DNA of 64,000 bases from Candidatus Poribacteria bacterium. GTDB lineage: Bacteria > Poribacteria > WGA-4E > WGA-3G. A program made the position numbers and the translations under genes. Where the stretch lies: assembly GCA_028824125.1 (NCBI GenBank), contig JAPPES010000151.1, positions 1 through 64,000 of the forward strand, written 5' to 3'. Below, piece by piece: positions 17,015 to 26,184 of this stretch. Within the stretch, counting starts at the first letter, position 1. Every line of letters starts with the position of its first letter. Below the pieces are notes generated by a model. That model ran no database searches and was not told where the DNA came from. It saw only the letters and a program-made list of their open reading frames with translations.

Positions 17015-18412
17015 TTAAAATACATCACGCATAGCGCGACGGCGTTCATCAGCAAGTTCGCGTACGCTTTCTTCATCAGACACTTCGTCAACCTGTTCAG
17101 CGACTATCGGACGATATTGCGCTACTTCACTTCTACGTTTGAAGAGACGGAAATAGTCGAATCTTGTTAACGTAGGTGGTATATTCCCGGGACAGAGCGC
17201 GTGTAATCCGACTTGTACACGCGGCCCCATAGCAACTCGGGTGACTCCGACACCTCTCCAATGTATACCGTCTGGGCTGGCAAAAGCGGAGAACTGATTG
17301 CCGCGTCGTTCAAGTCGTAAAAACAGTTCGCGTACATTCCGCATGCCGCCGCGGGCGACAAGCCCAAACCGACGGTTGACATGCCGTTCAAAACGGACAT
17401 CACCTCGGAAAGCGTGTGGTCCGGAGGTTTTTTCCAATCGGAGGAACTGATTTTCGTTTTTCCAAATTAGTAAACCGCCGTGTTCTCTGAGTTGTGGTGA
17501 GATACGCATGCGGGTTTCAATCGCGAAATCCTCGGTAACTTCCATCAGGAGTCGAGGGGCATCCATATCACCGTCTCTGCCGTTTGGATTTGGACCGTGC
17601 CATAAGTCTTGTCCGGGATCCGTCCGCATTTCAAGATAGCCTTGCCGTTCAGTCCATCCACCGCCTCCTTGGGGGTCTACCCATTGCCATTCTGGGCGCA
17701 TATCGTTTCCGATAAATTCATCATCAAATACCATTTCAGTGAATTCACCAGATGATGCCCACCCCTCAATTTTTATAGCAGAGATAGAGTCACCGAAACT
17801 TTGCGGCAGCAGATGTAGGTTTGGCAACTCTTTTTTGAATTCTGATGGTTCCATACGGATATGCAATTTGTCCCCTTCAAATTCCGGGTGTTCATAAAAG
17901 ATAACTTCCGCACCATCAGGTGGAAAATCAGGACCTTTAAACAGGCGAATAGAGGAAATTCGGTCTTCAAACCATGTGCCTCCCTGCGGGTCTCGCAGGT
18001 TCGCAATATCTCGTAGAATAGTAATCTTTTTCCCTCTAAATTCAACATGTTCATAACATTCAACGATCATCGGAATAGTGCCCCACTCGGGACCGACTAC
18101 GTCAATGGTGGAACCGAAGTTGATAGAGGAAATCCTATCAGCGAAGTTAAATGCTATATCATGTATGTTCGGATAAAATCCGGGACCGAGTGCTAATTTC
18201 TTTCCTTTATAGTTAACATGTTGATAAAGGAGGGCTTTGTAATTTGGACTTCCCGAAAAATTCGGGCCTTTGAAAACGCGAAGAGAGGAGATATTGTCTT
18301 GAAATCCGATTCGTCCCGTATGTGGAGTCGGTTCTAAAACATATCCCATCCTACCACGAAAGTTTAAATGTTGAAAAACCTCAACGATGAGGCGGGGTAT
18401 TACAACTGGCAT
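17015..18412 (-). CDS. Beta/gamma-crystallin repeat protein with C-terminal DUF1349-like domain
   Basis: A 465-residue protein. Residues 1-215 contain four Greek-key motifs of the beta/gamma-crystallin type: each has an aromatic start ([VIA]x[VCFL][FY][EQ]Hx[NE]F/Y-x-G) and a calcium-clamp motif (DNISS 39-43, DRISS 92-96, DRISS 150-154, DSISA 208-212). Residues ~228-430 resemble the DUF1349 (concanavalin-A-like) fold, with FDDEF, GYLEMRTDPGQDLWHG, FAIETRM and SPDGIHWRGVGV. The charged C-terminus (RELADERRRAMRD) is unusual. There is no signal peptide, so it may be intracellular or exported by another route. The combination suggests calcium-dependent glycan binding. Crystallin calls are strong; the role is unknown. 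Confidence 0.8.
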   Translation of the reverse strand: MPVVIPRLIVEVFQHLNFRGRMGYVLEPTPHTGRIGFQDNISSLRVFKGPNFSGSPNYKALLYQHVNYKGKKLALGPGFYPNIHDIAFNFADRISSINFGSTIDVVGPEWGTIPMIVECYEHVEFRGKKITILRDIANLRDPQGGTWFEDRISSIRLFKGPDFPPDGAEVIFYEHPEFEGDKLHIRMEPSEFKKELPNLHLLPQSFGDSISAIKIEGWASSGEFTEMVFDDEFIGNDMRPEWQWVDPQGGGGWTERQGYLEMRTDPGQDLWHGPNPNGRDGDMDAPRLLMEVTEDFAIETRMRISPQLREHGGLLIWKNENQFLRLEKTSGPHAFRGDVRFERHVNRRFGLVARGGMRNVRELFLRLERRGNQFSAFASPDGIHWRGVGVTRVAMGPRVQVGLHALCPGNIPPTLTRFDYFRLFKRRSEVAQYRPIVAEQVDEVSDEESVRELADERRRAMRDVF

Positions 18413-18472
18413 TTTTTTCTCCTGTTTTTTGATATATGTTAATTGGGTTTTCTACTTACTGTTTTTATACTT

Positions 18473-18608
18473 TCAGGACTTACGTATTTTCTCTTAAAGT
18501 CCCACTGATAAGGGGGATTTAGGGGGTTAAATTACTGAAATATCATTAAAATAACGACTTTTTAACCCCCCTAACCCCCCTTATCAAGGGGGAATGCGTA
18601 AGTCCTGA
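18473..18608. mobile_element. MITE-like element with 16-bp terminal inverted repeats
   Basis: Ends TCAGGACTTACGTATT (18473-18488) and AATGCGTAAGTCCTGA (18593-18608) match in 15 of 16 bp. Inside, GATAAGGGGGATTTAGGGGG pairs with a CCCCCCTAACCCCCCTTATC stretch. CTT flanks both ends (18470-18472 and 18609-18611), a possible 3-bp target duplication. GGACTTACGC-type ends are known from small elements of cyanobacteria and other bacteria (general knowledge, not searched). Confidence 0.75.
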
Positions 18609-18656
18609 CTTTAATCTTGTAGGTCGGGTAGAGCAACGCGAAACCCGACATGTCTC

Positions 18657-19748
18657 CTATTCAAGAGTCGCTTCATAAACTTGAGCAAATCCACTTCTAT
18701 CTGAGGTAAACACAACACGCTTTCCATCAGGACTAAATGAGGGATGCGGATGCGTGTGCTGTGGAGCATATACTTGAATCGGTCCATTCGCATAAGGAAA
18801 AGGCCCATTCCAATGTTCACCAATTGCCGAAGCTTCTGGATAACAGAGTGTTTTCGGTTCACCTATTCCATCACGCGGATCATAAGTTTGGATACCAATG
18901 TCAGGGAAATTTGTGTCTGCAACCATTGATGTTCCATCTTTATTGCAGATTGCGTGCCACGCGTTAAATGTCGTTACTTGCCGTTCTTCTTCGGTATCAA
19001 CGTTAACACATCTCACACCGTTGGGCCAATCCACAATAGCAAGTTCACGCGTGCCCGGAATCCATGACTCATGCGTAATCCATTCATTTTTTTCAATATT
19101 ACGAGCATAAAGTCTTCGGTTTCCTGTGCCATTTCTATGGATAACCCACACACGGTCAGTCAATGGACCAGCATAATAGAGCAGATTTGAATCGTCGGGG
19201 CAAAATTGTAAGTGTGCAATGCTATCTCTACGAAGGATAATCTCGTGATCACCGGTGTCCGTATCTACAATAGCGAGTGCGGACTCATTCCCCATCCTAA
19301 ATCGGACTGCCCACCATTTGTCATCATGGCTGAGTGCGGTTGTCCCCATCGCAGCTGCGACCATTCCCTCATCACGCATTTCAGCTGATGAGAAGTTAAC
19401 CAATTCGCGCTCTTCCAAAGTTTCTAAGTCAAGTCGCCAACCACTTGTACCAGCGGTAAAAAACACCGCTTTACCATTATGTGAAGGATGCACTGACCAT
19501 TCACTGAGGTCAGCTCTGTCTGTTAGTTGCCTGAGTTCGCTTGTATCACGTTCTTCAGAAAAAATCTGCGGTGTGCCAGTCCGGTTTGATATAAAAATCA
19601 ACCGCTGCATCGCATCATCATACGCAGGGATAAAAAAGAACGGATGATGGTGATGGGCAGAGGCAGTGGTTACTTGACGAATGCGCGTGCCGGTACGTCT
19701 ATCGTAAAAAGTACGCGATTCAGATGAAGAAACAGAACCTTTCGCCAT
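18657..19748 (-). CDS. Oligogalacturonate-lyase-like (PL22) beta-propeller protein
   Basis: A 363-residue beta-propeller without signal peptide. It resembles PL22 oligogalacturonate lyases: FYDRRTGTRIRQVT near residue 14, a metal-site-type ASAHHHHPFFF near 30, SNRTGTPQIF, ALSHDDKWWAVRF near 138, and the C-terminal HTHPHPSFSPDGKRVVFTSD block with clustered His (residues ~335-352). PL22 enzymes cleave pectin-derived oligogalacturonides to unsaturated galacturonate in the cytoplasm. It lies 20 bp downstream of a sugar isomerase gene on the same strand and a Gfo/Idh/MocA gene, which fits uronate use. TolB-like propellers look similar, so the lyase call is moderately sure. Confidence 0.65.
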   Translation of the reverse strand: MAKGSVSSSESRTFYDRRTGTRIRQVTTASAHHHHPFFFIPAYDDAMQRLIFISNRTGTPQIFSEERDTSELRQLTDRADLSEWSVHPSHNGKAVFFTAGTSGWRLDLETLEERELVNFSSAEMRDEGMVAAAMGTTALSHDDKWWAVRFRMGNESALAIVDTDTGDHEIILRRDSIAHLQFCPDDSNLLYYAGPLTDRVWVIHRNGTGNRRLYARNIEKNEWITHESWIPGTRELAIVDWPNGVRCVNVDTEEERQVTTFNAWHAICNKDGTSMVADTNFPDIGIQTYDPRDGIGEPKTLCYPEASAIGEHWNGPFPYANGPIQVYAPQHTHPHPSFSPDGKRVVFTSDRSGFAQVYEATLE

Positions 19749-19767
19749 CTATCTGCCCATTTCAGTC

Positions 19768-20766
19768 TTATTCTTCAAAAGCAGCATCAAAAGCAACAGC
19801 AGAAGGTTCAAAATCGTAACCTTTTACTGCACCACATGCTTCACGTGCGCCATGTTCACGATCCATCCCGCTGTCTTCCCATTCAATAGAGAGCGGTCCA
19901 TCGTAACCGATATTGTTCAAGGCACGGATAATCTCTTCAAAATTTATATTTCCGCGTCCGATCGATCGGAAATCCCAGAAACGTTTTGAATCACCGAAAC
20001 CGAGGTGTCCACCGAACACGCCTGATAAACGCGGCGTCTCTGCCCACCAAACATCCTTCATGTGAACGTGATAGATACGATCACTTAGACGCTCAATAAA
20101 CGCCACATAATCAACGCCTTGATATCCGAGGTGGCTTGGGTCATAGTTGAAACCAAAGGTTTCTCTACCATTGAGTGCTTCAATAGCGCGCTCAGCGGTA
20201 ACAATGTCAAATGCGATTTCAGTGGGATGGACTTCAAGCCCGAACTTAACACCGACTTCATCAAAAACATCAAAGATCGGATTCCAACGGTCTGCAAAAT
20301 CTGCAAAGCCAGCGTCAATTTGCGCAGGGTCTACCGGTGGAAATGAATAAAGTAGATGCCAGATAGAGCTTCCCGTAAAGCCGTTTACGACATTAACACC
20401 AAGTTTCGCTGCTGCGCGCGCTGTGTTTTTCATCTCTTCTGCAGCACGTTCCTGGACACCAGCTGGATCACCAGCTCCCCAGATTTGTTCTGATAGAATT
20501 CCTTGATGTCGACTATCAATATTATCACAAACTGCTTGTCCAACGAGGTGGTTACTTATTGACCAAACTTTCAATCCGTATTTTGCGAGCAGATCATGTC
20601 TACCTTGGCAGTAACTATCGTCAGAAAGTGCTTTGTCCACCTCAAAGTGGTCACCCCAGCAAGCAAGTTCTAAACCGTCGTAGCCCCACTCGCTGGCTTT
20701 TTTTGCTAAGTCTTCTAATGTTAAATCTGCCCATTGTCCTGTAAACAGAGTCACAGGTCTTGCCAT
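19768..20766 (-). CDS. Sugar phosphate isomerase/epimerase (xylose isomerase-like TIM barrel)
   Basis: A 332-residue cytoplasmic TIM-barrel protein of the AP endonuclease 2/xylose isomerase-like family. Motifs: [15 protein letters not shown] near residue 29, [13 protein letters not shown] near 176 (metal-binding Glu/His), [14 protein letters not shown] near 206 (Asp-x2-His), YHVHMKD near 235 and a C-terminal [11 protein letters not shown] segment near 292. These residues form the usual divalent-metal site, so it should be active in isomerisation or epimerisation of a ketose or inositol-like sugar. It sits between the PL22-like gene and a Gfo/Idh/MocA gene, consistent with a three-gene sugar catabolic operon. 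GGAG lies before its ATG. Confidence 0.87.
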   Translation of the reverse strand: MARPVTLFTGQWADLTLEDLAKKASEWGYDGLELACWGDHFEVDKALSDDSYCQGRHDLLAKYGLKVWSISNHLVGQAVCDNIDSRHQGILSEQIWGAGDPAGVQERAAEEMKNTARAAAKLGVNVVNGFTGSSIWHLLYSFPPVDPAQIDAGFADFADRWNPIFDVFDEVGVKFGLEVHPTEIAFDIVTAERAIEALNGRETFGFNYDPSHLGYQGVDYVAFIERLSDRIYHVHMKDVWWAETPRLSGVFGGHLGFGDSKRFWDFRSIGRGNINFEEIIRALNNIGYDGPLSIEWEDSGMDREHGAREACGAVKGYDFEPSAVAFDAAFEE

Positions 20767-20854
20767 ATTACTTCTCCTTTATTGTTTATAGCAGGATTTC
20801 AACCTTAATCTATCAATCCGTGTGCGGTTTCAACCCCAAAATCTTAATCCTTGT

Positions 20855-22072
20855 CTAAGCTGGCGGTGTATATCTCGCATCAACCCAGCCGCGCTGTTTC
20901 CCACTTTCCACTGCAGTATTGATGAAATGGACACCGCGTGCGCCATCCTGCACAGTTGGAAAATCGGTATCAAATTCACCGGGGGATTCACCAGAAATTT
21001 TGGCTGCCATTGTACGGGCAGCATTGACATATATGTTCGCGAATGCTTCAATGAACGCCTCTGGATGTCCAAACGGAATACGAGAATTATGTTGTGTAAT
21101 TTCTGCAAGGTAATCATTACCACGTTTGTAGACCTGTTCAGGTCCGTCAGGAAAACGGACAGAGAGGTAATTCGGATTTTCTTGATGCCATTCCAATGAT
21201 GCATCTGTTCCGTAAACACGAATACGAAGATTGTTTTCTTCACCTACGGAGATTTGTGAAGCAAACAAGACTCCGCGAACGCCGCTTTCATAATGAACTA
21301 ACAGATTTCCATCGTCCTCTAATAGACGTCCTTGGACAAAAGTGGTCATGTCTGCGCAGATTTCTTCCATTTCAAACCCAGTGATATAGTGTGCCAAATT
21401 TTCCGCGTGTGAACCGATGTCTCCGATACACGATGAGGCGCCAGCCTGTTTGGGGTCTGTCCGCCAGACAGCTTGCTTAGCACCTTCATTTTCCAAAAAT
21501 GTGGAGAGCCACCCTTGCGGATATTCAACCACAATTTTACGAATCGTTCCGAGTTTTCCATCTTGGATAAGTTCACGTGCTTGCTTGACCATCGGATAGC
21601 CTGTATAATTGTGGGTCAGTGCAAAGATTACATCATGTGATTTAACGAGATGACAGAGGGATTCGGCATCTTCAACTGTTGTTGTCATCGGTTTATCACA
21701 GACAACGTGGAATCCGGCTTCTATGAAGGTCTTGGCAACATCAAAATGAACGTGATTGGGTGTAACAATTGAGACAAAATCTATGCGTTCACCTTCAGGG
21801 AGTTGGCTCTCTTTTTCTGCCATCTCCTTATATGAACCGTAAACACGGTTTTCATCAAGAAAGAGTTCTGCGCCTTGTTGTCTCGATTTTTCTGGAGAGG
21901 ATGAAAATGCCCCAGCGACCAGATCAATTTCTCCATCAAGTGCAGCAGCTTTGCGATGCACAGCACCAATGAATGCATCCGGTCCACCGCCTACCATTCC
22001 ATAACGTATTTTCCTTCCAAGTGGCATATTGCGTATCCATTCCTTATATTCGGTGTGCGATAACTTATGCAT
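20855..22072 (-). CDS. Gfo/Idh/MocA-family oxidoreductase
   Basis: A 405-residue dehydrogenase with a slightly longer N-terminus than the family norm. The Rossmann motif GMVGGGPDAFIG begins near residue 25, a segment VSIVTPNHVHFDVAKTF near 100 and CDKPMTTT near 128 give the usual NAD-binding and EKP-like (here DKP) elements. The catalytic-type GDIGSHAENLAHY block is near residue 217. Starts at 22072 or at M16 (22027) are both possible; a weak AGGA lies near the second. It probably oxidises a sugar or inositol alongside the isomerase and PL22-like gene downstream. Sequence differs clearly from the other Gfo/Idh/MocA gene here (14293-15297). Confidence 0.85.
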   Translation of the reverse strand: MHKLSHTEYKEWIRNMPLGRKIRYGMVGGGPDAFIGAVHRKAAALDGEIDLVAGAFSSSPEKSRQQGAELFLDENRVYGSYKEMAEKESQLPEGERIDFVSIVTPNHVHFDVAKTFIEAGFHVVCDKPMTTTVEDAESLCHLVKSHDVIFALTHNYTGYPMVKQARELIQDGKLGTIRKIVVEYPQGWLSTFLENEGAKQAVWRTDPKQAGASSCIGDIGSHAENLAHYITGFEMEEICADMTTFVQGRLLEDDGNLLVHYESGVRGVLFASQISVGEENNLRIRVYGTDASLEWHQENPNYLSVRFPDGPEQVYKRGNDYLAEITQHNSRIPFGHPEAFIEAFANIYVNAARTMAAKISGESPGEFDTDFPTVQDGARGVHFINTAVESGKQRGWVDARYTPPA

Positions 22073-22232
22073 GCTACAATCTGCGATATATCAACACACA
22101 GGATAAAATAATTTCATTGTTTAAGAATTATGTCATATTTTTCCATTTTTTTCAAGGTGTTTTTGGTTAATGCCCCAGAATCATTCAGTTTTCGTATTTT
22201 CTTAACATTTTGGACATTATCGCTCGGACAGG

Positions 22233-22256
22233 AAGAGGCTCAATGAATTGCGCGAC
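22233..22256 (-). repeat. 24-bp dispersed repeat, copy 2
   Basis: Reverse-orientation, identical copy of the 24-bp repeat at 3109-3132, in the 305-bp spacer between divergent genes (22073-22377). That spacer otherwise holds the superoxide dismutase promoter and no other support for a gene. Confidence 0.7.
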
Positions 22257-22315
22257 TACAAACACCGAGAATCTAAAGAAAATGTACAGGTATTTTAGGT
22301 TTTGCTATAAGCTGC

Positions 22316-22345
22316 TTGACATGGACATCTAAATTTTGCTAAAAT
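22316..22345 (+). promoter_or_regulatory. Sigma70-like promoter of the superoxide dismutase gene
   Basis: A consensus TTGACA (22316-22321) and TAAAAT (22340-22345) with an 18-bp spacer, 33 bp before the start codon at 22378. This is one of the clearest promoters in the window and fits sigma70-type recognition. Confidence 0.7.
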
Positions 22346-22377
22346 ATTATTCAAAATAGCATGAAAGAGGAGTACTC

Positions 22378-23103
22378 ATGAACCGTAGAAACTTTTTAAT
22401 TACTGGTAGCACCGCATTGGCAAGCGTTTTTCTGGCCACTAATCCGTTGCGTATCTATGCAGACCACCATGAACATGGCGATCATAAACATGGTTACGAA
22501 CTACCGAAGTTACGCTATGCTTATGATGCACTTGAACCGCATATTGATAAACGTACAATGGAAATCCATCACGGTAAACACCACCAAGGTTATGTCAATA
22601 AACTCAATGCTGCGGTGGGCGATGACCACGCCTTAGTAGATCAGTCAATTGAGGATTTACTTCGAAATATTGAAAAAGTGCCGATGAAAATCCGCCAAGC
22701 TGTTATCAATAGTGGTGGTGGGCATGCTAATCATACGCTTTTCTGGAGCACGATGATTCCCAACGGCAGAGAGCTTAAAGGGAAAGTTGCAGAAGCACTG
22801 CAATCTACCTTCGGTTCGCTTGATGCTGCTAAAGAGAAAATCGTCACCACGGCAAAAACGCATTTCGGGTCAGGTTGGGCATGGCTTGTTGTTGATGAAA
22901 AGAAGAAACTGCAGATCTATGCCACTAAAAATCAGGATAGTCCACTGATGAAGGGGCATACACCTATTCTCGGACTTGATGTGTGGGAACACGCGTACTA
23001 TCTAAAATACCAGAACCGACGCGCTGATTACATTGCTGCGTGGAATAATGTCGTTAATTGGACACAGGTCAACCTTAACTACGTCACAGCATTAAAAGCG
23101 TAG
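22378..23103 (+). CDS. Exported Mn/Fe superoxide dismutase
   Basis: A 241-residue superoxide dismutase with a twin-arginine-type N-terminus ([16 protein letters not shown]) and a His-rich stretch [10 protein letters not shown] at residues 30-39. All metal ligands are present: H64, H119, D201 and H205. The outer-sphere region KNQDSPLM near residue 185 is of the Mn-type form, so manganese is likely but iron is not excluded. Exported SODs protect against extracellular superoxide. ATG 22378 follows GAGGAG. It is followed 10 nt later by the molybdoenzyme gene, itself with a Tat signal, so the two may be cotranscribed. Confidence 0.92.
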   Translation: MNRRNFLITGSTALASVFLATNPLRIYADHHEHGDHKHGYELPKLRYAYDALEPHIDKRTMEIHHGKHHQGYVNKLNAAVGDDHALVDQSIEDLLRNIEKVPMKIRQAVINSGGGHANHTLFWSTMIPNGRELKGKVAEALQSTFGSLDAAKEKIVTTAKTHFGSGWAWLVVDEKKKLQIYATKNQDSPLMKGHTPILGLDVWEHAYYLKYQNRRADYIAAWNNVVNWTQVNLNYVTALKA

Positions 23104-23113
23104 AGGAATTACT

Positions 23114-24250
23114 ATGGATCGCAGAGATTTTTTACGGCGCAGCGGTTTAACACTTACGGGATTATTGCTTAGCCCTTGGGCAGTCTATGCCTTTCCGAGT
23201 CGAGACGGGGAAGAGTTGATCCCTTTTGCTGATCAACCACCGAAGCCATCTTCAGGTCGGGTTTTACTGGATTGGAGCAAATTTGATTCGTTCATCACAC
23301 CGAACGACAAATTCTTCAACGTTTCCCATTACGGCATACCTAAATTTGACCTCGCGGCATGGAAACTGGAGATCAGTGGGTTGGTTGAAAAACCGATGAC
23401 GCTCACACTTGAGGATATTAAAGCTCGACCTAAGCAGGAAGTAACCTTTACATTGGAATGTTCTGGCAACCACGGATTTCCTACGTTTACCGGTGCAATT
23501 GGCAACGCAAAATGGGGTGGCACACCTCTCGCTCCGATTCTCAAAGAGGCTGGTATCAAAGAGGACGGTATTGAAGTGATTTTCTTTGGACATGATACTG
23601 GTGAGGAGAAGCGGCGGGGTGTTACCATGCGTCAGAACTTTGCACGGAGTATGTCTGTTGAAGATGCTCTACAAGATACTAACCTACTTTGTTATGAGAT
23701 GAATGGTGTCCCTTTACCACATCCTAACGGAGCCCCAGTTCGTCTTATTGCCCCCGGTTGGTATGGCATTGCGTGCGTCAAATGGCTCAAGCGGATTGAG
23801 GTTCGCGATACCCGATTTATGGGAAGATTCATGGGACGCGATTATGTCACGATACGTGAGGAAAAACGCCCTGATGGTGAAACTGTTTGGATGGAGACAT
23901 CTGTTGGCAGAACGCAATTGAAATCGTTAGCCGCGAAGGTGACACGCAGCGGGGATCAATACCGTATTTATGGCGCAGCATGGGGCGCACCTATCAAAAA
24001 GATTGAAGTAAGTATTGATGGGGGACCGTGGCAAGAAGCTACAATAGCCCCCGAAGAAGACGCTGAATTCGCATGGAAAATCTGGCATCTCGATTGGGAC
24101 AACCCTTCAAAAGGTGAGCACACCATCGTTTCCAGAGCCATTGATACAAAAGACAACATTCAACCTGCGGGTGATTCTGACTATATGAAAGGGAAACACA
24201 CCTATTGGGAAAGCAACGGTCAGATCGTACGCAAGATTCACATTGAATAG
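23114..24250 (+). CDS. Sulfite oxidase-family molybdoenzyme, Tat-exported
   Basis: A 378-residue protein with a twin-arginine signal (MDRRDFLRRSGLTLTG) and a full sulfite-oxidase-type molybdopterin domain. The Mo-ligating Cys is in the TLECSGNHG block (C117). GGTPLAPILKEAG, HPNGAPVRLIAPGWYG and VKWLKRIEV are conserved family segments, and the C-terminal ~120 residues match the Mo-co dimerisation domain (YGAAWGAPIKKIEVSIDGG). No heme b5 domain is present, so electrons would go to an external c-type cytochrome. The gene starts 10 nt after the SOD stop with GAGGAAT upstream of ATG. The pair may guard against reactive oxygen and sulfur species in the cell envelope. Confidence 0.9.
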   Translation: MDRRDFLRRSGLTLTGLLLSPWAVYAFPSRDGEELIPFADQPPKPSSGRVLLDWSKFDSFITPNDKFFNVSHYGIPKFDLAAWKLEISGLVEKPMTLTLEDIKARPKQEVTFTLECSGNHGFPTFTGAIGNAKWGGTPLAPILKEAGIKEDGIEVIFFGHDTGEEKRRGVTMRQNFARSMSVEDALQDTNLLCYEMNGVPLPHPNGAPVRLIAPGWYGIACVKWLKRIEVRDTRFMGRFMGRDYVTIREEKRPDGETVWMETSVGRTQLKSLAAKVTRSGDQYRIYGAAWGAPIKKIEVSIDGGPWQEATIAPEEDAEFAWKIWHLDWDNPSKGEHTIVSRAIDTKDNIQPAGDSDYMKGKHTYWESNGQIVRKIHIE

Positions 24251-24266
24251 GAAATAGGAGACTCAA

Positions 24267-25037
24267 TTGATCAACATAACCGATGAACAGAAGCAGCAGT
24301 ATCAAGAAGAAGGTTATTTCATCTTGGAGCGTGTTATTCCTGAACCGTTTCTGGAACTACTGCGTGGTGAATGCGGCACATTTATTCGCCAAATGGATGA
24401 GCGAATGGAACAGGAGAACACGGATGTACTTGGTCTTAATCATCGTAACAAACGCTACTTTGTCTCTAACTGCTTCAGGAAACAACCGAAACTTCGCGAA
24501 TTTCTGTTCAGCGATCTGATGGCAGATGTTTGTCGTGCCACCTTAGGTGACAATGCTTATCTTTTTTGGGAACAGTATGTTGTCAAAGGAGCAGAGGCTG
24601 GCATGAAGTTCAGTTGGCATCAGGATTCTGGGTATGTCGGTTATCCTGATCACAAACCTTATCTAACTTGTTGGTGTGCACTTGATGACATGTCTGAGGA
24701 GAACGGCACAGTTTATGTCATGCCGTATTCGCATATCGGTATCCGTTCTTGGGTGAAGCATATCCGCGAAGAGGGTAGCAACGATCTGGTCGGTTATTTT
24801 GGACCAGAAAAGGGTGTACCTGCTATTGTGCCTGCGGGAAGTATCGTGGCATTTACGAGCATTAATTTTCACAGTAGTGGCACAAATACTACTGATACCA
24901 TGCGGCGAGCATATCTTGCGCAGTATTCTGCGGAGCCGCTTCTTTCACACGATGGCAGTCGTCTTTGGGGCAATGCGGAGCCGATATTGAAAGATGGAAA
25001 GTCTGCTGTAGGTGAACCACCGCCAGAGATTTCATAG
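24267..25037 (+). CDS. Phytanoyl-CoA dioxygenase-family protein (TTG start)
   Basis: A 256-residue Fe(II)/2-oxoglutarate dioxygenase of the PhyH family. Opening INITDEQKQQYQEEGYFILE is typical. The iron triad is visible: SWHQDSGYVG near residue 116 (His-x-Asp) and the distal His in TSINFHSSGTNTT near residue 202; the 2-oxoglutarate-binding Arg follows in RRAYLAQYS. The start is TTG at 24267, placed 6 nt after GGAG; no in-frame ATG precedes the conserved opening. It is separated from the molybdoenzyme by 16 nt. The substrate is unknown. A frameshifted second PhyH gene occurs at 26329 on the other strand. Confidence 0.88.
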   Translation: MINITDEQKQQYQEEGYFILERVIPEPFLELLRGECGTFIRQMDERMEQENTDVLGLNHRNKRYFVSNCFRKQPKLREFLFSDLMADVCRATLGDNAYLFWEQYVVKGAEAGMKFSWHQDSGYVGYPDHKPYLTCWCALDDMSEENGTVYVMPYSHIGIRSWVKHIREEGSNDLVGYFGPEKGVPAIVPAGSIVAFTSINFHSSGTNTTDTMRRAYLAQYSAEPLLSHDGSRLWGNAEPILKDGKSAVGEPPPEIS

Positions 25038-25168
25038 CAGCTTGATTGAAGAAAGTTGTGCAGTTGTTTTTCCCACCGTAATAAATTCGTGTTATCTTCT
25101 ACCGAGAAGTTTACTAAAGTTTTCGGTTCGAAAATCCCATCTTTTAAGGTAAAGATAAATAAATTGGG

Positions 25169-25198
25169 TTGACAAAAGCAAATCAGATATGATACACT
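25169..25198 (+). promoter_or_regulatory. Sigma70-like promoter of the CBM9-like gene
   Basis: TTGACA (25169-25174) and TACACT (25193-25198) with an 18-bp spacer, 32 bp before the GTG start at 25231. Confidence 0.5.
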
Positions 25199-25230
25199 AT
25201 TTACAATCATGTGAAAGGAGGAATCATGAA

Positions 25231-25935
25231 GTGCGTAAACAGATTCTTTTGGTCGGTGTTTTTTTATTCATAATGGTGTCTTACGTTTTAGGACATCTTA
25301 CCGACGAAAATTTTCAAAATTTCCAATATAACGCCGAGCTCGTCCCAGTTGCACCTATCGTTGATGGATACCTTGACGACCCAGTATGGGAAGAAGCGTT
25401 TGTTGGAAAACTTGAACAAGAAATCATGCGCGGGCATCGATGGCCGGAATCCGATGATTTTACCGGATCATTCAAAGCAGTCTGGCGAAGCGGATTCCTT
25501 TATGTCGCTATTAAAATACAGGATGACCAGTTTGAAAAATATCAATCTAAACTTTTTAGAGAAGATAAACTTATCCTCCATATTGACCAATTTCACTACC
25601 AACGTAAGGATGACCTCCCTCGTTATGAAATTCCAATTGGAATGGAGACTGAGGTGCTAAAATCCTCTCTGACATCAGTAGCTTGGGGAAATGACGGGCA
25701 AACTTGTGAATTAAGTTTTCGGCTTGGAAACATCGCAAGTAAAGATACTGTTATCGGTTTTAGTATCGCCTATGATGACGTGGATAACGGTCAACTACAA
25801 AATAAAATCGCTTGGGCACCAGAAGGTTATACAGAACAAAACGATAGACTGCCCGATCTGGTTTTTACAGCGAAGATAAATCCTAATGCGCAACAAAAAT
25901 TGATCCGATGGGGGCAAATCAAGAGACTCTATTAA
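25231..25935 (+). CDS. Exported CBM9-like domain protein with C-terminal WG-x-IK tail
   Basis: A 234-residue protein started by GTG at 25231 (RBS GGAGG 9 nt upstream), with a signal peptide (KQILLVGVFLFIMVSYVLG). From about residue 35 it matches CBM9-like (DOMON-like) domains: PIVDGYLDDPVWEEA, FKAVWRSGFLYVAIKIQDD near residue 87 and FSIAYDDVDNG near 177. CBM9 domains bind reducing ends of sugars or heme. It ends in QQKLIRWGQIKRLY, one of the six shared tails. Upstream in-frame codons (from 25189) precede the ribosome-binding site, so I exclude them. Confidence 0.85.
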   Translation: MRKQILLVGVFLFIMVSYVLGHLTDENFQNFQYNAELVPVAPIVDGYLDDPVWEEAFVGKLEQEIMRGHRWPESDDFTGSFKAVWRSGFLYVAIKIQDDQFEKYQSKLFREDKLILHIDQFHYQRKDDLPRYEIPIGMETEVLKSSLTSVAWGNDGQTCELSFRLGNIASKDTVIGFSIAYDDVDNGQLQNKIAWAPEGYTEQNDRLPDLVFTAKINPNAQQKLIRWGQIKRLY

Positions 25936-25945
25936 ATAACATATT

Positions 25946-25983
25946 GGGCAAATCTAACATCATTGAAATTGTTGGATTTGCCC
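25946..25983 (+). terminator. Intrinsic terminator-like hairpin after the CBM9-like gene
   Basis: Arms GGGCAAATCTAACA (25946-25959) and TGTTGGATTTGCCC (25970-25983) match apart from one base, starting 10 nt after the stop codon. No long T-run follows, so it may be a processing hairpin. Confidence 0.55.
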
Positions 25984-26001
25984 TAAATTATTGAAGAACA
26001 A

Positions 26002-26184
26002 GTGTATTATATTGGAAAAACTTTAGAACTTATGGGCATAGTCTGCTTGGGGGCAGCACTCTATTTAGGGCTTTTCAATCCGTTTGGATATAGTGAAACC
26101 CAAGCTATGGGTGCTGAGATGGGTTTCTTAGCGCTCGGTATTATTGTCTTTTTTGTTGGAAGACTTATTGAAAAACAGCAATAG
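26002..26184 (+). CDS. Small conserved-type membrane protein
   Basis: A 60-residue protein with two predicted membrane helices (about 9-26 and 42-55) separated by a short hydrophilic loop, ending in GRLIEKQQ. Opening MYYIGKTLELMGIVCLG resembles small membrane proteins of unknown role from several phyla (recalled, not searched). GTG start at 26002 with a poor ribosome-binding site. No known function. Confidence 0.6.
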   Translation: MYYIGKTLELMGIVCLGAALYLGLFNPFGYSETQAMGAEMGFLALGIIVFFVGRLIEKQQ

